NCBI GenBank assembly: GCA_900314935.1
Contig: OMXE01000007.1
Location: 1 to 64,000, forward strand
Length of the DNA: 64,000 nucleotides
Direction of reading: 5' to 3'
DNA from: an uncultured Prevotella sp.
GTDB taxonomy: Bacteria; Bacteroidota; Bacteroidia; Bacteroidales; Bacteroidaceae
Shown here: in pieces, positions 34,962 to 43,030 of the stretch
How the letters are laid out: every line of letters begins with the position of its first letter
Position numbering within the stretch: position 1 is the first letter of the stretch
The notes under the pieces: model-generated
What the model saw: the letters and a program-made list of their open reading frames with translations, nothing else
Databases searched by the model: none
What the model was told of the DNA's origin: nothing
Position numbers and translations under genes: made by a program

Positions 34962-35903
34962 CTATTCTTTTAGAAGTCTCGACACTTTACTCTGAGAGAT
35001 TCCAAGCTGTTCGGCAATGGCTGTCTGCGTCATACCTTTTGCAGATAGTTCTCTTACGCGAGCCTTCATCTCTTCCCTGTCGTTTCCGCTCTCAACACTC
35101 AAATGTTCCTGCTCTGTGCTGAAACCGCGTTCAGTAAAGCCCAGATTGCCATATTCATCCTTACGGCGCTCATATATAGCTACATGGTCGGCTCCCATTG
35201 TCAGTTCACCATTTCGCCACTTGCATTGCTTGGCATAAACGAGGTTTGGGTCAATGCTGGATTGGGCAATACCGATAGCATCATCGATAAGCTGGTTTAT
35301 CTTGGCTGAGCCCTGCATGGCCGAAAGGGAAAGAGGTACGTTACCTGAGAACATCTTGGGCACATGGTTGAGTACCACCAACGTCCAGCTGTATTTCTTC
35401 TTCAGGGTATTCAGCGAGGCCATCAGAGTACCTGCGTCCGCACTCCTGTCAAGCGACTGCCCAAGGGCGGTGATATTATCGATAAACACCACGTCCACAT
35501 GATTGGCAGCAGCCACCTCCTCTATCCCTTTAAGTACATCCTCTGCAGGATGCTCCTTATCCATCTCGGCACGGAGAAAAGTAGGAGGAAAATTGGCTGT
35601 CTCGTAACGATTGCCAAGTTGACGGGGTGTCATCTCACAGTCTACGTATAATACCCGTTTGCCGTGTTCAGCTATAGATCTGGCTATCTGCATAGCGAAA
35701 ATAGTTTTGCCGATGCCTGACTGCCCGAAGATGATACAGAGGTCACCTTCGAGCACGATGTCAGAATATAGGGAAACTAACGGTGGTAACTTGTGAGCTT
35801 CATCAATACACTTGTTCATCGGTTCTACCACGAATCCACCGCCATCAACAGGCTCACAAATCAGCAGTTCGTTGAAGGAGAGGTCGATGATGTTCGTTCC
35901 CAT
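34962..35903 (-). CDS. RepA-like hexameric-helicase-type ATPase with C-terminal HTH
   Basis: A 313-residue AAA/RecA-fold ATPase. Walker A is FGQSGIGKTIFAMQIA near residue 60, an acidic VLYVDCEMT follows, Walker B is VVFIDNITALG near residue 140, and a sensor stretch LVVLNHVPK comes near residue 175. This matches RepA/KaiC-like proteins of plasmids and mobile elements. The last 35 residues form a resolvase-like HTH (GMTQTAIAEQLGISQSKVSRL), suggesting direct DNA binding. It starts 3 bases after the excisionase-like gene, forming a replication/mobility operon. Confidence 0.85.
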   Translation of the reverse strand: MGTNIIDLSFNELLICEPVDGGGFVVEPMNKCIDEAHKLPPLVSLYSDIVLEGDLCIIFGQSGIGKTIFAMQIARSIAEHGKRVLYVDCEMTPRQLGNRYETANFPPTFLRAEMDKEHPAEDVLKGIEEVAAANHVDVVFIDNITALGQSLDRSADAGTLMASLNTLKKKYSWTLVVLNHVPKMFSGNVPLSLSAMQGSAKINQLIDDAIGIAQSSIDPNLVYAKQCKWRNGELTMGADHVAIYERRKDEYGNLGFTERGFSTEQEHLSVESGNDREEMKARVRELSAKGMTQTAIAEQLGISQSKVSRLLKE

Positions 35904-35906
35904 ACT

Positions 35907-36179
35907 TTATCCTTTTTTAATTAATGCCTCCAAATCACTCTTGGAATAAAGACAACGTCCTCCAACTTTGTGAGCCACAATCTCACCTCGTTGTCTCATT
36001 CTCCATAGGGTACTGGTTGTGACATGTATATAGTCACAAGCCTGGTCACTCGATAAATACTTGTCCTCTTCAGTTAAGGGCTTCTCAGATAACTGGTGTG
36101 TGCCCAAATAATTCTCGAGCATCTTGGTGAAAGCCTTCTCTAGGTCTTCCTCCTGCAACATAATAAAATTTCCACGCAT
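35907..36179 (-). CDS. Excisionase-like winged-HTH protein
   Basis: A 90-residue DNA-binding protein. An acidic N-terminal helix leads into a MerR/Xis-type HTH: YLSSDQACDYIHVTTSTLWRMR and then GEIVAHKVGGRCLYSKSDLEALI. Proteins like this direct excision or regulate Bacteroidota mobile elements. It heads the operon with the RepA-like ATPase. Copies of GCGTGGAAA surround its promoter region and could be its binding sites or replication iterons. Confidence 0.85.
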   Translation of the reverse strand: MRGNFIMLQEEDLEKAFTKMLENYLGTHQLSEKPLTEEDKYLSSDQACDYIHVTTSTLWRMRQRGEIVAHKVGGRCLYSKSDLEALIKKG

Positions 36180-36361
36180 ATCTTTGATTTTTTAAAAGTT
36201 CGCTGCAAAGGTCATGCGTGGAAAAGTGGTTACAAGTGGCACGCAAAAAAAATAAATAGTTTTTATTCTTTATCAACTTACTGAATATCAGTAATTTAGA
36301 CGCGATTCTTATTCCGTGGCCCACATTTTTTCCTTTATATTTGCGTGGAAATGCGTGGAAA
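36169..36361. repeat. GCGTGGAAA repeats around the excisionase promoter
   Basis: GCGTGGAAA occurs at 36216-36224, 36343-36351 and 36353-36361, and inverted at 36169-36177. The last two direct copies are 10 bp apart. The 264-base gap between the excisionase-like gene and the next gene holds these repeats and no further gene. They may be iterons of a replication origin or operator sites. Confidence 0.7.
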
Positions 36362-36443
36362 CGTTTTTGCATGGCATTACATGAAATAGAAAAGGCGTAT
36401 ATTCGATGTGAATATACGCCTATCGTATAAATGAAATCTGATT

Positions 36444-37388
36444 CTATCTTAGGGTTTCATAGCGGTCAAATAGTGAACTCAGTTCTTTCAACAGCTTCTT
36501 ATTTTTCGCTTTCATGTTTGTATCGTCTTTGTATTTTTTGCTGATGGTGGAAACATCATAACCACACTCAGCTGCGATGTCATCTATCCATTCTTCCCTA
36601 TTCTCATCGGGTAGTAAATTGCGCAATCGCCACAAAATGTGATAAGCTAAGACCTTCTTGCCTGAACATTCCACCAACTTCTCCTTGTGTGCTTTCCTCT
36701 TGATTATGCGTGCAAATTCGAATTCTGAGGAAATATGTTTGAAAACGACATTGTCATAGTCATATAGTGCGACTAAGAGTTCTTTGACAAAAAAATATTT
36801 CGCACTATTGTTAGGTTGATTATCTGTTCGTGAAGAATTATTCTCATCTTCACTCATGGCTTTGTCCTTTATTTCTTTCTCCTGTATTTCATCAAGAATA
36901 CCAAGAAGCACATCATTGTTGCCCTCATGCTGCCTACGAACGAATGTTCGCCAGTCATCAATTGTCCGATAATTCATTTTGAGAGTGGTCAAAACGATAC
37001 TATCCTTTATGTCTCCGAAAATTTGGGTGTAAACTCCCATGTTTTTCACTTTTGCAAGCCCATCCAGTGTCAGAACGGCATCTTCGAATGGGGCACCTGG
37101 CTTGAAAGCCTTGTTGAATGCTGAGAGCATTTCATCTTGTCCTTTCTTGTCTGCATTGTTATAATATTCTGCCATCTTCTCGGTACCACCATGAGATTTA
37201 ATATAGTCAAAAGTCTTGTTCATGGCATGAACGTCCCCACGCTCAACAAGTCTCTCTATCTCGCCTTTAATGCCTGGATAGATAACTTCCAAAATATCGT
37301 TAATGCCTTGAAGTTTCTTTGGATCTATCACTTTGAGAATCTTCAATAGCTTTTTCAAAGCCATTAGCTTATATATAAAACCTATCAT
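36444..37388 (-). CDS. Unrecognised 314-residue protein paired with YhcG nuclease
   Basis: I do not recognise a family. The N-terminus is helical and basic (MIGFIYKLMALKKLLKILKV), the centre mixes helices with an acidic linker (SEDENNSSRTDNQPNN near residue 190), and the C-terminal 110 residues look like a separate helical DNA-binding-like domain (CGYDVSTISKKYKD). It starts 2 bases after the YhcG stop, so the two are cotranscribed. A shared role such as element maintenance or defence is possible but unproven. AT content is high compared with the cargo genes. Confidence 0.7.
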   Translation of the reverse strand: MIGFIYKLMALKKLLKILKVIDPKKLQGINDILEVIYPGIKGEIERLVERGDVHAMNKTFDYIKSHGGTEKMAEYYNNADKKGQDEMLSAFNKAFKPGAPFEDAVLTLDGLAKVKNMGVYTQIFGDIKDSIVLTTLKMNYRTIDDWRTFVRRQHEGNNDVLLGILDEIQEKEIKDKAMSEDENNSSRTDNQPNNSAKYFFVKELLVALYDYDNVVFKHISSEFEFARIIKRKAHKEKLVECSGKKVLAYHILWRLRNLLPDENREEWIDDIAAECGYDVSTISKKYKDDTNMKAKNKKLLKELSSLFDRYETLR

Positions 37389-37390
37389 AG

Positions 37391-38476
37391 CTACTTTTCC
37401 TTCAGTTCGTTTTCAATATCCTGGATGGAGGGAAGTGAACTCTTGAAATTCTCAGGAAACACCTTTGACAGCTCATATTCTGATATACCCAAGGGCTGGT
37501 TATAGCCTTCAAGTGCATAACGAGCCATGACTTCGTTCTTGCTCTTGCAGATCAGCAAACCAATGGTAGGATTATCTCCTTCTCCTTTTAGGATGTGGTT
37601 GGCACACGATACATAGCCACTGAGTTGTCCGAGGAAAGATGGCTCAAAGGGCTGTGTTTTGATTTCGCAAATGACATAGGAATGGATTTTGGTATTATAG
37701 AAGAGCATATCGCAAAACAACTCCGTTTCACCGACTGCCATTCTATACTCTCTACCCATATAAGCAAAACCATTGCCCATTTCCAATAGTAGCTTTTGGA
37801 TGTTATTTACCAACGCATCTTTCAATTCCGTCTCGTCGTACTTCTCTTTGAGTTGAGTAAAGTCAAAACAATACGGATCTTTGGTGAGTTGCTGCGCCAA
37901 GTCGCTTTGTGGCTTCGGCAATGTACTCGTAAAGTTAGTAAGGCTCTTACCCTGACGTTCGTAGAGGTCTGTGTCAAGGAAGTTAAGCAGAACATTGCGG
38001 CTCCAATTGTTCTCTAATGTTTTGATGACGTAGAAGTATGATTTATGCGCATCGTATTTCTTGTCCAAGATATATCGTATGTGCCCCCAAGGAATACTAC
38101 AAATATTGTCAAGTACATTTTGTGCCACAACTTGTGGCGTAATATCCTTTTCATTTTGCGCCACAGCTTGTGGCGTAATCTCAAAGAGGGGCATAAAGGT
38201 GTTATACATCTGCCTCATATATTGCAAATTACGAACCGACAAGCCTGACACTCCGGGCAAAGCATCCTTTAAGTCGGCACTGAGGGTGATAAATATTTTG
38301 TCGCCCCACTTGGTAACAGCATCTTTTGCCACAATATCCCTGCCAAGCGACCAGTAGTATTTCAACATTTCACTATTCACCTTTACTGCAGCCTTAATCT
38401 GGCTCTGGCGAAAACGCTGGCTGAGAGACTTCACCCACTCAGCATACTCCTTATTAATATGTATCAGTTTGCTCAT
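37391..38476 (-). CDS. YhcG-family PD-(D/E)XK nuclease (DUF1016)
   Basis: A 361-residue protein with the YhcG N-terminal HTH domain (SQRFRQSQIKAAVKVN and GLSVRNLQYMRQMY) and C-terminal PD-(D/E)XK nuclease domain. The active-site order is visible: GETELFCDMLFYN (metal-binding Asp), then YVICEIKT (E-x-K), and LGQLSGYV. Family members are often carried on mobile elements and near defence genes. Residues 105-130 are a 12-residue tandem repeat (ITPQAVAQNEKD, ITPQVVAQNVLD) encoded by a 36-bp duplication. A -7 element TAATTTTG lies at 38495-38502. Confidence 0.88.
   Translation of the reverse strand: MSKLIHINKEYAEWVKSLSQRFRQSQIKAAVKVNSEMLKYYWSLGRDIVAKDAVTKWGDKIFITLSADLKDALPGVSGLSVRNLQYMRQMYNTFMPLFEITPQAVAQNEKDITPQVVAQNVLDNICSIPWGHIRYILDKKYDAHKSYFYVIKTLENNWSRNVLLNFLDTDLYERQGKSLTNFTSTLPKPQSDLAQQLTKDPYCFDFTQLKEKYDETELKDALVNNIQKLLLEMGNGFAYMGREYRMAVGETELFCDMLFYNTKIHSYVICEIKTQPFEPSFLGQLSGYVSCANHILKGEGDNPTIGLLICKSKNEVMARYALEGYNQPLGISEYELSKVFPENFKSSLPSIQDIENELKEK
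38117..38188. repeat. 36-bp tandem duplication with palindromic cores inside the YhcG gene
   Basis: Two 36-bp units begin at 38117 and 38153. Each contains a near-perfect palindrome, GCCACAACTTGTGGC in the first and GCCACAGCTTGTGGC in the second. The reading frame is kept. Confidence 0.8.
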
Positions 38477-38494
38477 GTCTGTATTATTTTAGTG

Positions 38495-38502
38495 CAAAAT
38501 TA
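38495..38502 (-). promoter_or_regulatory. -7 promoter element for the YhcG operon
   Basis: The minus strand reads TAATTTTG, a TAnnTTTG match, 19 bases before the YhcG start codon. Confidence 0.55.
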
Positions 38503-38555
38503 CTGCTTTTCTATTAAAACGAGTCAACAAGCCCGACATTTTTACGTTGGCGTCG

Positions 38556-40055
38556 TCACTTTAAGGACTTGGATAAAGCATCAAGAATCTTTTTTTGCTC
38601 TTCCTCACTTAGACCTTTAAGTTGTTCCAATAGTTCTGTACTACTGCTCTTTCCACCATTTTCATCGAGTAGATAGGCGTTGTACTCCAGCATCTTTTTA
38701 AGAGGGTAAGCTCCGATATAGCTTGAAGTAATATCCCCACTGCTACTGTGTCCCATACTGTCACTTATATATTTATATGGAACTTTGCCTGTGTTATTTA
38801 GGTTTGTAGCAAAACTGTGTCTTGCCCACGTTGATGTCGGTCTTTGCTCCATTCCGATAATTTCCGATACTTTAGCCATGTGTTCACGAATGTAACGGTT
38901 ATAGCGTTGGATGACCCATATTTCCTGGTCGGCAGTTATCGCTTTTCTCATAATTGGAAAGACCCTTTCCCCCAATTTCGGCTCGTTGCCATATTTATCG
39001 ATAATCTTTTTCAGTTCAACAGTAAGAGGAAAAATGACCTCGCTTGCACTTGCATTCCTTTCTTGCGTCTTATGGCGGAAAAATCTCATTTGTTTGCCGT
39101 GAGTAGCGAAATACCATTCATCATAGGTTAAACGCAAAGTGTCAGCCAAATTCTGTCCGTCGCCAAGATACATAAACAGAAACAAGCCCAAGTCACGAAA
39201 AATGGCATGCTTCTCTTTAGGGAAAAACAATTCCTTTCCGTTTTCGGCTTTAGCCTCGTCTCTTTCCCAAAAGTCATAAAGCATTCGCATGGTCGGGATT
39301 TCCAAATAATCAGCTTTCCTATTGCCCGATTTGTTATACCCCGTGTCCTTAAACATCTCCTTGGTATTACCTTTTATCAGTTTACGATCTATGCAGACAT
39401 TCACAATGGCTCTGAAAGTACGGAGGGAAATACCGATAGTCGTAACACTTAATTTTCTGTCTTTCATTCTCTTTATCCATTTATCAACAAAAGATTTGTC
39501 GATGTCAGAGAATTGCACTCTAGACCCCATATCTCTTTCAAAACGCCTGCGTACATCTTTGTTGCATCTGGCAGTGCCAGCACTCTCATTTTCCCGTTTA
39601 GTGTCGATGATAGAATCCCATATAGAATAGATGGTGCAATCATTATCCAACTTTCCTTGATGTAGTTCTTGGATATGGCGTAAAGAAAAACTATTTTCAG
39701 ATATAAGTTGGTTAATCTGATTCTCTATATTCTGCATCAGAGTCTTCAACTCTTTACGCTCAGCAGCTTTCTTGTTCCTGCCCTGTTTTTCGCATTCACA
39801 GAGTTCAAGCCATTCTTCCATCGTATATTTTTTGCCTATGCGAAGGTAAATGGTCTTCCCTTTATGGGCAACTCTGATAGCTACCGGTAGTTCCTGGGCA
39901 GCATCATCAGTACCTCTTCGTGTATCAAGAGCCAGCGTCCCATACACATTTCCATTAGCAGAAATGAACTTTGCAAGGCTCGAAACACCACGATGGCTAT
40001 ACTTTCTCGTGCCTAATTTCCCCACATCGGTGAAATTCAATTTTTCATTTTTCAT
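38556..40055 (-). CDS. Tyrosine recombinase (integrase) of element 1
   Basis: A 499-residue site-specific recombinase. It has an N-terminal arm-binding/SAM-like region, a core-binding region near residues 160-260, and a catalytic domain holding TWARHSFATNL (Arg of the H/WxxR box), GHSSSGDITSSYIG (second His box and the nucleophile Tyr) near the C-terminus. The first-arginine region reads YLGDGQNLADTLRL, so Arg I seems replaced, as in several Bacteroidota integrases. It stands 175 bases from the 43-bp att core at 40230 and should catalyse integration into the tRNA. A copy of GGTGAAATTC also lies inside its 5' end (40029-40038). Confidence 0.92.
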   Translation of the reverse strand: MKNEKLNFTDVGKLGTRKYSHRGVSSLAKFISANGNVYGTLALDTRRGTDDAAQELPVAIRVAHKGKTIYLRIGKKYTMEEWLELCECEKQGRNKKAAERKELKTLMQNIENQINQLISENSFSLRHIQELHQGKLDNDCTIYSIWDSIIDTKRENESAGTARCNKDVRRRFERDMGSRVQFSDIDKSFVDKWIKRMKDRKLSVTTIGISLRTFRAIVNVCIDRKLIKGNTKEMFKDTGYNKSGNRKADYLEIPTMRMLYDFWERDEAKAENGKELFFPKEKHAIFRDLGLFLFMYLGDGQNLADTLRLTYDEWYFATHGKQMRFFRHKTQERNASASEVIFPLTVELKKIIDKYGNEPKLGERVFPIMRKAITADQEIWVIQRYNRYIREHMAKVSEIIGMEQRPTSTWARHSFATNLNNTGKVPYKYISDSMGHSSSGDITSSYIGAYPLKKMLEYNAYLLDENGGKSSSTELLEQLKGLSEEEQKKILDALSKSLK

Positions 40056-40092
40056 AAAAACCCTCTATTTATAATAGTTTTGGGACATGCTC

Positions 40093-40113
40093 GGTGAAAT
40101 TCTGGTGAAATTC
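40093..40113 (+). repeat. Right arm-type repeats GGTGAAATTC x2
   Basis: GGTGAAATTC at 40093-40102 and 40104-40113, the same spacing and strand as the left-end pair at 24258. They fall in the integrase leader, so integrase binding there could also control its own gene. Confidence 0.8.
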
Positions 40114-40130
40114 GTGAGCGAAAACTACTG

Positions 40131-40138
40131 CAAAATTA
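40131..40138 (-). promoter_or_regulatory. -7 promoter element for the integrase
   Basis: The minus strand reads TAATTTTG. The transcript would run through the GGTGAAATTC pair at 40093-40113 before the integrase start codon at 40055. Confidence 0.55.
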
Positions 40139-40229
40139 CACAATTTTCTGCAAACACCAAAATAAATAATCCTTTTATTTACAGGGTTTTGCAAAAATAT
40201 GGCATTGCATGCAATACTTATAAATATGA

Positions 40230-40272
40230 CTCATAATCTGGAGGTCCCAGGTTCAAGCCCTGGCTGGTCCAC
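40230..40272 (+). repeat. Attachment-site core, copy 2 (tRNA 3' fragment)
   Basis: A 43-bp exact copy of the tRNA 3' half with no 5' half. It marks the junction of element 1 (right end) and element 2 (left end). The next bases, ACTGAAAATCA, are shared with copy 3. Confidence 0.9.
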
Positions 40273-40283
40273 ACTGAAAATCA

Positions 40284-40319
40284 AGCACTTACAAAGATTT
40301 TGTAGGTGCTTTTTCTTTT
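40284..40319 (+). terminator. Terminator after att copy 2
   Basis: AGCAC (40284-40288) pairs with GTGCT (40306-40310), extended by TTACAAA/TTTGTAG, followed by a T-rich run. It stands at the same place relative to the att core as the tRNA terminator at 24219 but with a different stem. Confidence 0.8.
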
Positions 40320-40322
40320 CTT

Positions 40323-40342
40323 GGTGAACATGAGGTGAACAT
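40323..40342 (+). repeat. Paired GGTGAACAT repeats at left end of element 2
   Basis: GGTGAACAT at 40323-40331 and 40334-40342, 11 bp apart. They resemble but differ from the GGTGAAATTC pair of element 1, so they probably belong to a different integrase. The stretch 40343-40600 shows no gene. Confidence 0.7.
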
Positions 40343-40601
40343 AGAACGCTCAAAGTGACCTCGGGGTGACTTTCTGAAATATAAGAGCATTTTATGAGAA
40401 TTCATGAATTGTTTTCCATATATTTAGAGATGTGAAAAGTTGGAATAAGAGGGAGTGGCAATCTGAAATATCCGATTGAGAACGTGAGTGTGATGATGGT
40501 AGAAAGTTCTTTGGGTGGTAGAATTGTTTGCACGATAACAGCTCTTCCATCCATCTTAGTCCATGTTTGAAGGTTCTTACTCTTTTATAAATGAAAACGA
40601 G

Positions 40602-40609
40602 TACCTTTG
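40602..40609 (+). promoter_or_regulatory. -7 promoter element for the small lipoprotein
   Basis: TACCTTTG, in the same GAGTACCTTTGCAGCCAG context as the tRNA promoter at 24097, lies 42 bases before the ATG. Confidence 0.6.
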
Positions 40610-40650
40610 CAGCCAGTAAAATGTTTAACTCTAATAAAAAGTTTCAAACA

Positions 40651-40767
40651 ATGAAGAAATTCAGCATTTTAGCACTGGTTGCAGGAGCATTCATTTTCAC
40701 TTCCTGCGGTGCATTGAAAAGTTATGTGGCTAATTATTCCGTTGGTCTGGCCAATAAAACCTCTTAA
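40651..40767 (+). CDS. 38-residue small lipoprotein
   Basis: A very short ORF beginning MKKFSILALVAGAFIFTSCG, a textbook lipoprotein signal with lipobox FTSC (Cys at residue 19), followed by only about 20 mature residues (GALKSYVANYSVGLANKTS). A good -7 element precedes it. The function is unknown. Tiny lipoproteins of this sort occur in Bacteroidota, but it may also be a truncated larger lipoprotein. It is the first gene of element 2. Confidence 0.7.
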   Translation: MKKFSILALVAGAFIFTSCGALKSYVANYSVGLANKTS

Positions 40768-40807
40768 AATAGTTCTCCGAAATTTTGGTCAGTTATACGA
40801 AAAAGTA

Positions 40808-40815
40808 TACCTTTG
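40808..40815 (+). promoter_or_regulatory. -7 promoter element, probable start of the RNA ligase operon
   Basis: TACCTTTG matches TAnnTTTG. The next strongly supported gene is the RNA ligase at 41344, so the transcript would have a leader of about 520 bases. The stretch between holds a doubtful small ORF (40852-41082) and, from 41083 to 41343, no supported gene; it contains the repeated word GCTCACGCTCG and an AATTCGC/GCGAATT inverted pair (41146 and 41200). Confidence 0.5.
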
Positions 40816-40851
40816 CAGTCAATTTTACGAAAATCCATAAAAATAGCAACA

Positions 40852-41082
40852 ATGCAGAGACAGAAATTTAACATATTAGGCGGACTGAACATTCAGAGCA
40901 CATGGTGCCTTGAATGCGATTCCTATACGCATACGTCAAGCATTGCTGCACCACGCTATTCAGATAGGAAGACTTTAAATAACTTGCTCACGCTCGCCAA
41001 AGCTCAAACAAGTTTGTTTTGGTCTCTCTTATTCGCAACTTTCCATATTGCACGAGGAGGGAGTGGATTACTCCTGACATAA
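40852..41082 (+). CDS. Doubtful small ORF in the long leader
   Basis: 76 residues beginning MQRQKFNILGGLNIQSTWC. It follows a good -7 element at a normal distance, which is the only support. There is no signal peptide, no known domain, and the C-terminal part looks like translated non-coding sequence. It could be a leader ORF or nothing. Confidence 0.25.
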   Translation: MQRQKFNILGGLNIQSTWCLECDSYTHTSSIAAPRYSDRKTLNNLLTLAKAQTSLFWSLLFATFHIARGGSGLLLT

Positions 41083-41343
41083 TTGTACGTGCAAACACGA
41101 GATTAACGAAGTGGTTGGAAAGTCAGCAATGCTTTCCGTTTGGATAATTCGCTCACGCTCGGCCATTTGAAAGAACGCTTTCATAGCCCTCGCTTAATTG
41201 CGAATTTGTGCCTATCACAACCATGAACACTGTCGACTTACCACCGACAAGACTTCTCCTCATCGGCCTGGCCTATGGCACAACATGTAGTCAATCAATT
41301 ATTAATCGCGCAGCGATGCGCAAAAACAAGAAGGAACAAAGAA

Positions 41344-42381
41344 ATGTTAGAATTCAAAAAGTACAGCTCCATCGAGAATTCCTTCAACAGAGAGTTCATG
41401 GAGCGCATCGTGGCAGAGATGCCAACCGATTTGGAATATGTGGTACAGGAAAAGGTACATGGTGCCAACACCAGTTTCCTCTGCGACGGAGAAAACGTAA
41501 AGTTTGCAAAGCGTACCTCCATACTGGAAACTGAGGAGATGTTCTATGACTATCCCGAACTGCTTGAAAGGTACAAAGACAAAGTCGTGGCCCTTTTCAA
41601 GGATGTCCTCTGCAGATATGAGGACGTGAAGAGTGTCAATGTCTTCGGTGAGATGTTCGGTGGAACCTATCCTCACAAGGATGTTCAGCCCAACCGTAAG
41701 TTGTCTCTCATCCAGAAGGGTGTATGCTACACTCCTGAACATGAGTTCTATGGTTTTGATATCTATGTCATCAACGACGATGGCGGTAGGTATCTGCCAG
41801 TAGATGAGGTGAACGAGCTTTTCGATAAGCACGGATTCTTCTATGCCAGGACTCTGTTCAAGGGCACTCTCGGTGAATGTCTCAAATACCCTAACGCTTT
41901 CCAGAGTAAGATTGCTGAATGGCTTGGTTTCCCTGCCATCGAAGACAACATCTGCGAAGGCATCGTGATAAGACCTGTCGTTCCCGTGTACCTAAGAAAT
42001 GGAAGCAGGGTGCTCATCAAGAGCAAGAACGAACGCTTTGCCGAAAAGAAGAGTGTGAAGAAGCGCAACAAGCTCTTTGCTGAACCTGTTCCCTACAGCG
42101 AGGCTTTGAAGGCACTCATTCCAGAAGTGGAGGCATACGTCACCGAACAGCGTCTGGCAAATGTGGTGAGCCACATCGGTGAAGTACATGTGCCTAAAGA
42201 CTTCGGAAAGATTATGGGGCTGTTCTCTAAGGACGTGCTCGAAGATTTCCTGAAGGAACATGGTGGTGAGTATGGCTGTCTTGAAAAGAGCGAACAGAAG
42301 TTGCTCAACAAGGAATTGAACAAGCTTTCCACCGAGTTGGTGAAGAAGGTCTATATGAGCCAGGCTTACATACTCGATTAA
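41344..42381 (+). CDS. Rnl2-family RNA ligase
   Basis: A 345-residue nucleotidyltransferase that should seal RNA 3'-OH and 5'-phosphate ends. The frame is open from 41275, but MLEFKKYSSIENSF at 41344 is the natural start. Motif I is EKVHGAN with the adenylated Lys at residue 37 (Lys35 in T4 Rnl2). Further motifs are VFGEMFGG (motif III), EFYGFDIYV (IIIa-like), CEGIVIRP (motif IV) and RVLIKSKNERF (motif V). Length matches T4 Rnl2 (334 residues), with a C-terminal domain. It leads an operon with calcineurin-type phosphoesterases, which suggests end-healing partners. No polynucleotide kinase is visible. Confidence 0.9.
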   Translation: MLEFKKYSSIENSFNREFMERIVAEMPTDLEYVVQEKVHGANTSFLCDGENVKFAKRTSILETEEMFYDYPELLERYKDKVVALFKDVLCRYEDVKSVNVFGEMFGGTYPHKDVQPNRKLSLIQKGVCYTPEHEFYGFDIYVINDDGGRYLPVDEVNELFDKHGFFYARTLFKGTLGECLKYPNAFQSKIAEWLGFPAIEDNICEGIVIRPVVPVYLRNGSRVLIKSKNERFAEKKSVKKRNKLFAEPVPYSEALKALIPEVEAYVTEQRLANVVSHIGEVHVPKDFGKIMGLFSKDVLEDFLKEHGGEYGCLEKSEQKLLNKELNKLSTELVKKVYMSQAYILD

Positions 42382-42439
42382 TTAACAAACTCTCTCCGTG
42401 CTCCAGATGGGGCATGGAGAGAATAACACAAAGAAGAAA

Positions 42440-43030
42440 ATGAATTTCAAGTTTAATGCAGAACATACGTTCTTTACATCAGATACGCACTTCAATCATG
42501 CGAACATTATCAAGTTTTGCAATCGTCCGTTCAAAGACGTAGAGCAGATGAACGAGGTGATAATAGCAAATTGGAATAGCGTGATAGGTAAAGATGATAC
42601 GGTTTTCCACTTGGGCGATTTCTGCCTGGGTGGTGCGACAGAATGGACAAAGATACTCGACCGTCTGAATGGCAAAATATATCTAATCATGGGTAACCAC
42701 GATTTGAAGAATATTCGACAAGGATTCATCAGTCGCTTTGAACATGTAGCCATGCAGATGCGAATCGAGATAGGGAAGAAGAGAATCTACCTATGCCACT
42801 ATCCCTTTCTCTGTTTTGAGGGCGGCTATAAGGATGATGTTTGGCAGCTGTTCGGACACGTCCATACCCGAAGGAATAACACAGGAAATGACGCGGAGAG
42901 GCTCCAGTTTCTCTATCCGACCCAGTATGATGTGGGAGTGGACAACAATGGCTTTGCTCCAGTGTCATTTGGGCAAGTAAAGAGAATTATAAATAAGCAA
43001 ACTGAACAAACAAAAGTAGTAAAACAATGA
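42440..43030 (+). CDS. Metallophosphoesterase 1 of the RNA ligase operon
   Basis: A 196-residue calcineurin-like phosphoesterase; start at 42440 (MNFKFNAEHTFF), 58 bases after the ligase stop. Metal-binding motifs are TSDTHFNHANI (D-x-H), HLGDFCLG (GD), MGNHDLK (GNHD), CHYPFLCFEGGY and LFGHVHTRR (GHxH). The short size and the DTHFNHxNI start match the phosphoesterases encoded by phages and mobile elements. Given the ligase upstream, it might remove 3'- or cyclic phosphates from RNA ends; this is inference. It overlaps the next gene by 4 bases. Confidence 0.88.
   Translation: MNFKFNAEHTFFTSDTHFNHANIIKFCNRPFKDVEQMNEVIIANWNSVIGKDDTVFHLGDFCLGGATEWTKILDRLNGKIYLIMGNHDLKNIRQGFISRFEHVAMQMRIEIGKKRIYLCHYPFLCFEGGYKDDVWQLFGHVHTRRNNTGNDAERLQFLYPTQYDVGVDNNGFAPVSFGQVKRIINKQTEQTKVVKQ

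Noticed and set aside
40230..40272. A second tRNA gene
   Set aside because: Only the 3' half is present; acceptor 5' strand and D arm are missing. The same holds for 50480-50522.
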